Assembly: GCA_900751035.1 (NCBI GenBank)
Contig: CAADSF010000195.1
Coordinates: 1-9,180, forward strand
Reading direction: 5' to 3'
Length of the DNA: 9,180 nucleotides
Source of the DNA: an uncultured Oscillospiraceae bacterium
GTDB taxonomy: Bacteria; Bacillota; Clostridia; Oscillospirales; Oscillospiraceae
In this document: in pieces, positions 1 to 6,700 of the stretch
Position numbering within the stretch: the stretch's first letter is position 1
How the letters are laid out: each line of letters begins with the position of its first letter
Made by a program: the position numbers and the translations under genes
Notes under the pieces: model-generated
Database searches by the model: none
What the model was told of the DNA's origin: nothing
The model's input: the letters and a program-made list of their open reading frames with translations, nothing else

Positions 1-531
1 ACGGACAAGGCCACTGTCCCGCAGTTCCTTTGCGATCTGCGAGATCGTCTCGCCGTCTGCAATGGTGACGGTCACCTCTGCGTCCGGCTTGGTCAGGGAC
101 AGCACATCGTCCGCGCAGCGCCACGCAAACACGGCCAGCAGCACCGACGCGGCCAGCACACAGCACACATACAGCAGCACTCGGATACCGGACGGCAGGC
201 GGCCATGCTTCTTTTCCTCCGGCGGTTCCGGCTCCTGCGGCTGCTGGTCGACAGTCAGGTCCGCATATTCCTCCGGGATCTTTGGCTCGAACAGCGGGGG
301 CATATTGGTTGTCTGCTTCTGCGGCTGCGTTTCCTGCTCCAGCTCGGCTTCGGCCTGCGTTTTGGCCTGCTCCGCCTCGGCCTTGTCATTCATCATCGCG
401 TCGACGCGCGCAAGATCGTCCTTGACGGACGCAAGCAGCTCGTCAAGCGAAAGCGATTCCAGACTTTTTTCCAGTCCGCCGTCCTCCGGCGTCTGTCCGT
501 CCGGACGCTTATTCGGGGTCAAATCTGCCAT
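1..531 (-). CDS. mltG: MltG-type endolytic transglycosylase, N-terminal part (cut by window edge)
   Basis: MltG (YceG) is a membrane-anchored lytic transglycosylase that cuts nascent peptidoglycan strands and limits glycan length. Only the first 177 codons are here; the catalytic YceG domain lies beyond the left edge. Visible parts: a long acidic, Glu/Gln/Pro-rich cytoplasmic region (about residues 1-110, with a likely helical or coiled-coil stretch near 25-70), a basic KKHGR patch, one transmembrane helix (about 118-137), then an outside segment (about 152-177) with VTIADGETISQIAKELRDSG. That last segment matches the LysM-like start of MltG proteins, where a beta strand is followed by G-x-(T/S)-x-x-x-I-A-x-x-L. 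The ATG at 531 has GGGAGG upstream at good spacing. It is the last visible gene of the minus-strand operon, 11 bases after the DJ-1-family stop. The assignment rests on the N-terminal pattern alone, so another anchored protein with a similar extracellular start is possible. Confidence 0.72.
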   Translation of the reverse strand, partial: MADLTPNKRPDGQTPEDGGLEKSLESLSLDELLASVKDDLARVDAMMNDKAEAEQAKTQAEAELEQETQPQKQTTNMPPLFEPKIPEEYADLTVDQQPQEPEPPEEKKHGRLPSGIRVLLYVCCVLAASVLLAVFAWRCADDVLSLTKPDAEVTVTIADGETISQIAKELRDSGLVR

Positions 532-542
532 GTGTTCCTCCC

Positions 543-1085
543 TTATGCGCGGTAGACAATGCCGGAGGCGACCTGACGGGCGGCGTCCTCACCCTTGAGC
601 GCCCGCAGGCAGGCAAGGCCGAATTCATCGGCAGAGCCGGCTGCGCGGCCCGTGATCACATTCCCGTCCTGCACCGCGCCGCAGGGGACCATCTGCGCGG
701 AGCCCATCTGGCCTTCCATGCCGGGGTAGCAGGTCGCCTTACGTCCGTCAGTGATATGGAGCGAGGCAAGAATGGTCGGCGCGGCGCAGATGGCCGCAAT
801 CAGACAGTTTTTCTCATACGCGAGGCGGATGAAATTCATGGCCGCTTCGCTTTCCAGAATCGACTGCACGCCGCCGAGGCCGCCCGGCAGGATTACCATA
901 TCGGTCTGCGCCAGCTTCATCTCCTCGACGGTGCAGTCGGCCTGCACCGAAATGCCGTGGCCGCCCTCGACCAGCCGCCCGCCGATACCGGCAAAACGCA
1001 CCTCTGCGCCGCCTCGCCGCAGAATGTCGCACGGCGCGACTGCTTCCATCGGCTCAAAGCCCTTGCCCAAAATGATATATACCAT
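543..1085 (-). CDS. DJ-1/PfpI-family protein (YajL/ThiJ-like)
   Basis: This 180-residue protein has the usual length of single-domain DJ-1/YajL proteins. The family has a flavodoxin-like fold with a reactive cysteine on a nucleophile elbow; members are reported as chaperones, glyoxalases or deglycases, and true substrates are debated. Visible hallmarks are GFEPMEAV (residues 9-16), with Glu14 at the place of the conserved Glu that activates the cysteine; ILPGG (65-69); the elbow AAICAAPTILA with Cys100; and GRAAGSADEFGLACL (146-160), matching the conserved C-terminal strand and helix. It starts at ATG 1085, four bases after the tmk stop, and its ribosome site (GGAGG) lies inside the end of tmk, so translation is probably coupled. 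It most likely acts in the cytosol in protein or metabolite quality control. The family call is firm; the reaction cannot be read from sequence. A sugar- or aldehyde-damage role is inference only. Confidence 0.88.
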   Translation of the reverse strand: MVYIILGKGFEPMEAVAPCDILRRGGAEVRFAGIGGRLVEGGHGISVQADCTVEEMKLAQTDMVILPGGLGGVQSILESEAAMNFIRLAYEKNCLIAAICAAPTILASLHITDGRKATCYPGMEGQMGSAQMVPCGAVQDGNVITGRAAGSADEFGLACLRALKGEDAARQVASGIVYRA

Positions 1086-1089
1086 GGTA

Positions 1090-1761
1090 TTACACTTCCT
1101 CCAGACATGATTTTACACGTGCGTACAGTTCCTCGTGGATATCCTCGATGGAGCGGAGCTTCCCGTCCCGGACGCAGGAAACGCGCGTCCAGCCGAAATA
1201 ATCCGCCGCCTGCTGCGCGACCTCGCGGCATTTATGGAGGTACCCGTCGTCGCGCTCGTGAATATCGGCCTTCGTGCCGGTGTCGCTCTCGCGTCTGCGC
1301 ATGAGCGTCTCGGCGATCTCGACCGGCATATCGAGCCACAGGACCAGATCCGGCTTCGGCAGGCCCATGCGGTTGAATTCCAGATCATACAGCCACGAGA
1401 AGAATTCCTCCCGTGCATTTCCCTCCAGCTTGCCGCCCTGATGGACGGCGTTGGAGGTCGTATAGCGGTCGGACAGGATCAGCCCGCCCGAAGCATAGTC
1501 GTTTTTCCATACGCGCTGATAGGACGCGAAGCGGTCAACGGCATAGAATGTGGAGGCCGCGTAGGCGTTGACATCGCTCGGGTTCTCTCCGAATTCGCCG
1601 TTCAGATACATACGGATGAGTGCCGACGAAGGCTCCAGATACTGCGGAAATTGCAGACGGCGGAAGGATATGCTCTCGTTCTGCAGGCGCTTTGTCAGAA
1701 GCGCGAACTGCGTCGACTTCCCTGTTCCGTCGGTTCCTTCAAACACAATCAGTTTTCCCAT
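1090..1761 (-). CDS. tmk: Thymidylate kinase (dTMP kinase)
   Basis: The enzyme phosphorylates dTMP to dTDP with ATP, an essential cytosolic step of dTTP synthesis. The 223-residue length is normal. Motifs: a P-loop at residues 9-16 (GTDGTGKS, with Lys15), FPQY at 38-41 (the Phe-Pro of the dTMP site), YAVDRF at 73-78, LSDRYTTSN at 96-104 with the DRY signature, and an Arg-rich lid around 155-172 (MRRRESDTGTKADIHERD). The SSALIRMYLNGEFG stretch (45-58) is typical of a clostridial subgroup of the family. The reading frame stays open upstream to 1866, but that part lies inside the glycosyltransferase gene. The ATG at 1761 starts exactly at the first beta strand (MGKLIVFEG) and has AGAGGG just upstream, so I chose it. 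It begins five bases after the stop of the glycosyltransferase gene and is followed four bases later by the DJ-1-family gene. Confidence 0.95.
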   Translation of the reverse strand: MGKLIVFEGTDGTGKSTQFALLTKRLQNESISFRRLQFPQYLEPSSALIRMYLNGEFGENPSDVNAYAASTFYAVDRFASYQRVWKNDYASGGLILSDRYTTSNAVHQGGKLEGNAREEFFSWLYDLEFNRMGLPKPDLVLWLDMPVEIAETLMRRRESDTGTKADIHERDDGYLHKCREVAQQAADYFGWTRVSCVRDGKLRSIEDIHEELYARVKSCLEEV

Positions 1762-1766
1762 ATTGT

Positions 1767-2486
1767 TTACCCTCTTATTCGTTTGCCAAGCACGGCGAAC
1801 AGGTATTTTGGCAGCCGGAGCATCCGTCCGAACCGCTTCGGCTCCTTGATGAGCCGGTAGAGCCACTCAAGATTGCAGCGGATCATCCACTTCGGCGCAC
1901 GCCTGACCGTGCCCGCGAAGCTGTCGAGCGAGCCGCCGAGGCCGATCATGAGCCTGACGTGCAGCTCGTCCAGATGATGTTTCATGAACAGCTCCTGCTT
2001 CGGCGCACCGAGGCAGACGAAGAGCACGTCTGGCTTCGCGGCGTTGATCTTCTCAATGATTGGCGCTTCGTCCTTGAAATAGCCGTCGTTCATGCCGCAG
2101 ATGCGCAGCTTCGGGTGCTTTTCCGTCATTTTCTGTGCGGCAAGCTCCGCGATGCCGGGCTTGCCGCCGAGCAGGAACAGCCCGCCGCCGGTCTTTTCGA
2201 GGATGGTCAGCAGACGGTCGGCAAAATCGACGCCCGCGACCTTCTGCTTCAGCGGCGCTTTCAGTAATTTCGACGCAAGCACGACGCCTGCGCCGTCCGG
2301 CAGGACGAGATCGGCGCCGTTGATCAGTGCGCGGAGCGCTTCGTCGCGCAACGCCTCATAGGCGATCTCGGCGTTCGGGGTCACGGCGTAGCAGGTTTTA
2401 TCGCCCGCGAGAATTTCCTCTGCGCGGGCGGCAGCCTCGTCCATCGTGACGTTATCAAATTGCAGCCCCATGATATCCAGTTTCAT
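1767..2486 (-). CDS. WecB/TagA/CpsF-family (GT26) glycosyltransferase
   Basis: This 239-residue family member transfers a hexosamine (ManNAc for TagA/TarA, ManNAcA for WecG) onto a polyprenyl-diphosphate-linked sugar at the inner membrane face, as in wall teichoic acid linkage-unit synthesis or exopolysaccharide assembly. Visible family features: the start LDIMGLQFDNVT (3-14), TPNAEIAYEALRD (36-48) with Thr36 and Asn38, PDGAGVV (63-69) with Asp64, GVDF (85-88), LFLLGG (103-108), VCLGAPKQE (157-165), GLGGSLDSFAG (182-192) and the tail RRAPKWM...NLEWLYRLIKEPKRFGRM (195-222). Thr36 and Asp64 sit where the catalytic Thr/Asp of characterised TagA lie. The basic, aromatic C-terminal tail is the part known to bind the membrane. 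The ATG at 2486 lies about 11 bases after GAGG, a little far; an in-frame CTG two codons upstream is a weaker alternative. It is the first gene of the operon. The exact sugar is not determinable here. Confidence 0.92.
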   Translation of the reverse strand: MKLDIMGLQFDNVTMDEAAARAEEILAGDKTCYAVTPNAEIAYEALRDEALRALINGADLVLPDGAGVVLASKLLKAPLKQKVAGVDFADRLLTILEKTGGGLFLLGGKPGIAELAAQKMTEKHPKLRICGMNDGYFKDEAPIIEKINAAKPDVLFVCLGAPKQELFMKHHLDELHVRLMIGLGGSLDSFAGTVRRAPKWMIRCNLEWLYRLIKEPKRFGRMLRLPKYLFAVLGKRIRG

Positions 2487-2521
2487 GTGCAGGCATACCT
2501 CACCAATTTAGAGTTGTCTTT

Positions 2522-2550
2522 ATTTTAGCACATATTTCCGCATTTGTCCA
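2522..2550 (-). promoter_or_regulatory. Sigma-A-type promoter for the glycosyltransferase-tmk-DJ-1-mltG operon
   Basis: Read on the minus strand, TGGACA (2550-2545) is followed after exactly 17 bases by TAAAAT (2527-2522), with TGC just before the -10, an extended -10 element. The start of transcription would fall near 2515, about 30 bases before the ATG at 2486. It is the only good promoter upstream of the first gene, and no promoter is obvious in the 4-11 base gaps further down, which supports a single transcript. Confidence 0.7.
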
Positions 2551-2583
2551 CGCAATTTCGGGTTCAATTTCCCTGCGCGGTGT

Positions 2584-2611
2584 TTCACATACGGACGGTT
2601 TTGCATAAACT
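2584..2611 (+). promoter_or_regulatory. Possible promoter for the cysteine-rich gene
   Basis: TTCACA (2584-2589) and TAAACT (2606-2611) are 16 bases apart and lie about 77 bases before the ATG at 2689. Both hexamers deviate from consensus, so this is a weak call. The gene may use another sigma factor; I could not fit a convincing sporulation sigma consensus in the 2551-2680 stretch either. Confidence 0.25.
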
Positions 2612-2688
2612 GTTATGAAAGCGAAGCGTGAACGACCCTGTTTCGGCCACGCGAACCTTTACGATATCATATATAGGAGGTCATCCGA

Positions 2689-3531
2689 ATGTCTGAACCT
2701 GCACAGGCGGGCAAGACCTGTGATCTGCGCGGCATCCGTGAAGCGGTTTGTGTGCATACGGGGAAAATCACAGACAGCTGTCTCGCCAAGGACTGCATCG
2801 AGGATCTGCGCGTGTACTTAACGGTCGACTCCCAGCAGACGCTCGACTGCGCGGCAAGCGCGAAGGCGCGGTATGTGGAGCTGCTCTTTACTCAGGTACA
2901 GGTGGAGCCGGTCCCCTACTCCTCCGGCTATTTTACGGTCGACGTTACATTCTATTACCGCGTCATCGCCGACGCAACGCTCTCGGCGGGGCGCACGAAT
3001 ACCGTCACGGGCCTTGCCGTGTTCTCAAAGCGGCTGGTGCTGTTCGGCGGGGAAACGAGCGCACGTATTTTCTCCAGCCGGGACGATCTGACGTGCCTTT
3101 GCAAGAAGTCTTTGCAGTCCGTTTCGCTGCCGCGGGCCATTGCGGAGACGGTCGACCCGATTATCCTCGGCTCGCGCGTGATGGAGGCGTGCAATTGCTG
3201 CTGCCAGAACGAAGCCTCGCCCGCCATCCCGGAGGCGCTGCTGGGCTGCTTCGACGAGCCGCTGGTGCTGACCGGCGAGTGCAAACGCCTGCTCGTCACC
3301 ATCGGGCAGTTCTCCATCGTCCGGCTTGAGCGCGACACGCAGCTGCTCATCCCGACGTTTGACTACTGCGTCCCGTCGAAGACCTGCCCGCCGGTCGGCG
3401 GCACGAGCACAGAAAGCCCCTGCGAGGTCTTCAGCCAGATTGATTTCCCGATGGACGCGTTCTTCCCCGGGAAAAACGAACCGTGCATCAAGCCCGAAGA
3501 CAGCTGCACCGGCTGCAGCAGAACCAAATAA
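2689..3531 (+). CDS. Conserved cysteine-rich protein of unknown function
   Basis: I do not recognise a named family. The 280-residue protein resembles uncharacterised proteins I associate with Clostridia, which share a DSCxxKDCIEDLRVYLT-like start and a VEPVPxxxGYFTVDVTFYY-like core (here 29-45 and 72-90). It has 19 cysteines (about 7%): 11, 21, 31, 36 and 54 near the N-terminus; a C-x-C pair at 136/138; a cluster CNCCC at 168-172; and Cys187, 198, 227, 233, 245, 266, 273 and 276, the last two in a CTGC tail. The middle is rich in beta-strand-like segments (62-128 and 192-226). There is no signal peptide or membrane helix, so it should be cytosolic or a structural component. The cysteines suggest metal binding or disulfide cross-linking, and a spore-coat-like role is only a guess. 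The start is secure: AGGAGG at 2675-2680, eight bases before ATG. It is a single gene, divergent from the tmk operon, and closed by its own terminator. Confidence 0.85.
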   Translation: MSEPAQAGKTCDLRGIREAVCVHTGKITDSCLAKDCIEDLRVYLTVDSQQTLDCAASAKARYVELLFTQVQVEPVPYSSGYFTVDVTFYYRVIADATLSAGRTNTVTGLAVFSKRLVLFGGETSARIFSSRDDLTCLCKKSLQSVSLPRAIAETVDPIILGSRVMEACNCCCQNEASPAIPEALLGCFDEPLVLTGECKRLLVTIGQFSIVRLERDTQLLIPTFDYCVPSKTCPPVGGTSTESPCEVFSQIDFPMDAFFPGKNEPCIKPEDSCTGCSRTK

Positions 3532-3537
3532 GCAACC

Positions 3538-3578
3538 GTGCCCCGGCTGCCTGACGGCAGCCGGGGCACAGCTTTTTT
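3538..3578 (+). terminator. Strong intrinsic terminator after the cysteine-rich gene
   Basis: A perfect 14-bp GC-rich stem (GTGCCCCGGCTGCC, 3538-3551, pairing with 3556-3569) with a TGAC loop is followed after three bases by six T (3573-3578). It begins six bases after the TAA stop at 3531. There is no T-run on the opposite strand, so it acts only on plus-strand transcripts. Confidence 0.93.
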
Positions 3579-3591
3579 GTGGAAGCGTCTG

Positions 3592-3694
3592 GTAGGGGCC
3601 GGCGACTCTGTCGGCCCGATAAATGTTGCGAATTCGCCGCAAATTCACGAAAAAACACTGTATTCTGCGGGCGGACAGAGTCGTCCGCCCCTAC
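3592..3694. repeat. Palindromic repeat element, copy A (two inverted 27-bp arms)
   Basis: The left arm (3592-3618) and right arm (3668-3694) are inverted copies agreeing at 24 of 27 positions, separated by a 49-base AT-rich spacer. Each arm is itself a hairpin: an 8-bp GC stem (GGGCGGAC / GTCCGCCC type) around a GACTCT or AGAGTC loop. The ends read GTAGGGG...CCCCTAC. The right arm is identical to the right arm of copy B (8426-8452). The element carries no ORF and looks like a REP- or MITE-type interspersed repeat. An outer TA at each end could be a target duplication, as made by IS630/mariner-type elements, but this is not certain because GTA/TAC occurs on every arm. It lies between the convergent ends of the cysteine-rich gene and the 1524-residue gene. 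Confidence 0.85.
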
Positions 3695-3741
3695 GCAGTG
3701 CAGTCACGAATTCGCATTGGGCTTCCGCTTTTCGTGGCTGT

Positions 3742-3774
3742 CTGCCGCTCGGCCTCTCAGGCACTCAGCGGCAG
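3742..3774. other. Imperfect hairpin overlapping the stop of the large gene
   Basis: CTGCCGCT (3742-3749) pairs perfectly with AGCGGCAG (3767-3774), with an inner GCCT/AGGC pair. The stop codon of the large gene (3765-3767) touches the stem. No T-run follows on either strand, so it is not a standard intrinsic terminator; it may be a 3'-end structure or chance in GC-rich DNA. Confidence 0.3.
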
Positions 3775-6700
3775 ATGCGGTCTAAGCGGGAGAGGTCTTC
3801 TTCGAGGTAGCTTGATGCCGGGAGGGAGAAATCGAAGGTCATGCAGTCGCCTTTGTCGGGCAGGCGGGGCTGCGTGAGGGCTTCGCCGAGGCGGCGGATG
3901 GTCAGGGCGGCGGAGAACACGCGCTGGTGCTCGCGTTCGAGCGCACGGAGGATCTGCATGGCATTTTCCAGCGCCGTTTTGGACAGGCCCCGGATGCTTT
4001 GCTCCGTCACGTCGAAGAAATAGCCGGGATAGACATACGGCAGGATCATATTGACGGACGGGAGCATCCGCTCCTTCTGCCTGCGGCCCGCGACGCTGTC
4101 GCCGCCGATGAAGGGATAGAGCAGGCTCTCCGTGACCCAGTAATGCAGATTCGGAATAAAATACTCGCACTCTGCCCGCCGGCCCTGTACGCGCATCAGG
4201 TCGCGGCCATAGCCGGACATGACGGCGACGACGATGCGGTCAACGGCAAGCTGCTCCTGCCGGAAGACGCGGTCGAGCTTTTCAATGCGGTAGCCCTTGT
4301 GCAGCAGATCGTCGACCAGAATAATGGGACGGTGGAACGAGCGCAGCGCACGGACCTGCCCCGGCAGCGGGGAATAGTCCGGGTATTCCTCAATCGTGAA
4401 GCTGCGCACGTCGGGCGCATAGCATTTTTCCACGTGGAGCGTCTTCGTGACCGTATTGGGCACGATGGCGTCCGCGAAAATTTTCCCGTAGGGCACGCAC
4501 ATATACGGCCCCAGCTGCCGGACGCCTTCGGGCACATCCTGCACGCCGTTCATACGCTCAATACGCTGGGCGATAGCCTGATTGAGCATTTCCGTGTCAA
4601 AGCACAGAAGGAGCTTGCCGGGGAACATGGCGCTGAGCGCCATGCGCAGGCGGGGCCGGGTCTGCAGAACGGCCTCGCGCACGGCGGGCGCGTCCCGGTG
4701 CGGCGGCTTGATGCAGAGCATGGCGTCCTGCAGGAGCATGACGGGGTTGCGCATATCGACATAATAGATGCCGTCTGCGGCCTGCGTAAAGCCGAGCTGG
4801 CGCAGGGCGCTCTGCAGCGCCGTCTGCTCCGCTTCACAGCGGCAGAGCGCATAGGTATGCCCCTGTTCGAGACTTCTGGCAAGCAGCTCGTTGAGGAGCA
4901 TCCGCAGCACGTCCTCCCCTTCGGCCTGCGCCGCGTCGATAAACAGAATCTGGCCGGAGGCGTGCTGGCGCACATAGCTGCACGCGTCCAGAGAGCCGAG
5001 CACGTCATACAGGTCGTCCAGCAGAATCGTATGTCCCGCCGCCCAGCCAAGAAGACGCGCAGGTCTTGCCAGCAGAAGCGCTGCGCGGGGCGCTTTTTTG
5101 CCCTGCATACAGGCCCGGACGGCCTGCGGGAGCGTTTCTTCGTCCTGCGTGGCATTCCGGAAATAGAGCGCTTCGTGCCGCAGCACATCCTTCTGCTCCG
5201 GGGAGCGGACGTACAGGCCGCATTCGTAGATATACGTCTGCACGACCGGCGCGACGAGCATGGAGATATCAAGATTCTGGTCGACCGAGGCGCGGATACG
5301 CGTGGAGCTGACCGTCTCATAAAACGGCGGCAGGGACAGAAGCAGCAGCTTCCCCCGGATGATTGAGGCCAGCGCCTCACGGTCGGCGCTGCCGTCGCGG
5401 CAGAAGATGATATGGTCATAGTCTGCCGCCGTACCGGGCTCCGTGCGTTTATACGCCGAGGCGTTGGCAATCACGTCGCTGCCCGCGACGAGATAAAGCG
5501 CTCTGCCCGGAAACAGCTGCCGCAGACGGGCGAGATCATCCGGCATGGCGATATTGACGGGGATTTCGTCCGGGAACAGATATGTGTCCCACTGGTCGGC
5601 GGTCGAAATGGAGACAATGCGGCGGCGCAGGAGCTTCGGGAGCGTTTTCTTGCTCCATGAGAACTCATCGACAGCGAGATAGACCTCGAAGCCGCGGGCG
5701 CGGATTTCCTGCACGATCTGCTTGTGGCCGACGGAGAAGGGGTCAAACGTGCCGGGGAAAAACGCGGCGGGCTTCTCCGCCGGGAAGCGGAAGGGGCCTT
5801 CCAGCAGCTCCTGCCGGACGGTATAGCGGTAAAGATGGTTGAGCATGGCCGCACAGTTGAAGAATGTGAGCTGTCCGGTGCGCGGTTCTGACAAAAGCGT
5901 CAGGAGCTTTTTGTGCAGACGGACGAAAATATCGTGCTTTCTGGCAAGGGAGAGCTGGTCGCGGCCAAAAATATCGCGGCAGAGGACGGCCAGCGCCGTC
6001 TGATGAATCGTCTCGTCGTAGTGGGATATGCCGGTGAGGATGAGGCCGAGGATGTGATCGGCGATCTGCGCCTCCTGCTCCGGCAGCACGTTCAGCGCCT
6101 CGCCGAGCGTGAACAGCGCCACACGTGCGGGCCGGATGGACGCGCCGCAGGCAAGCCCTCCGATGGAGCCAATCGACTCGCCCAGCTCCTTTTCCGGAAG
6201 CAGGCACAAAAGCCGTCCCAGATACGGCGGGATGAAGCGCGAAATCTGCTCCTGCCCGGATTCCAGCTCGCGCGTCAGGTCGATGACGATTTCGTTGATC
6301 TGGTCGACAAGCAGATCAGGCGCGACGGAAAGCAGCGCGTTGCCTGCCGCCTCGCGCACGGGAAGATGCTCGCTGACGCAGAGCAGATTGGAAAAATGCA
6401 GCGCCGTGTGGAACGCCGCCTCCGGGTGGGTCCGGACATATTCCAGCAGCATATTGATCTGCGTGAGCTTGACCGTCCAGTGGACGGCGTTTTTCAGGTT
6501 GCTGAGGTGAATCTGCGAGACGGTCTGTGCATCCAGCGCCGCGAACGGCTCCGCCAGCACCCGCGACTTAAGCCAATCGTGGGCCAGATGGTCTTCCCAG
6601 TGAGGCTCATATTGCTGCACGCAGGTGCGGACAGTCTGCCGCAGTCCAGGCTCTGCGTGCGTCAGCCGCAGGAGCATATGCAGCGCGATGATATCCAGCT

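Noticed and set aside
1762..1866. N-terminal extension of thymidylate kinase to a Met at 1866
   Set aside because: It would lie wholly inside the glycosyltransferase gene; the ATG at 1761 begins the first strand of the kinase fold and has its own ribosome site.
2615..2821. Small plus-strand ORF of 68 residues upstream of and overlapping the cysteine-rich gene
   Set aside because: No ribosome site, no recognisable features, and its frame conflicts with the well-supported gene starting at 2689.
3592..3694. CRISPR array or integron attachment site
   Set aside because: Only one inverted pair is present per locus, with no direct repeat-spacer series, no cas genes and no integrase.
3742..3774. 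Intrinsic terminator for the large gene at the hairpin overlapping its stop codon
   Set aside because: The stem is only 8 bp with a long internal loop and no T-run follows; it is kept as a low-confidence hairpin only.
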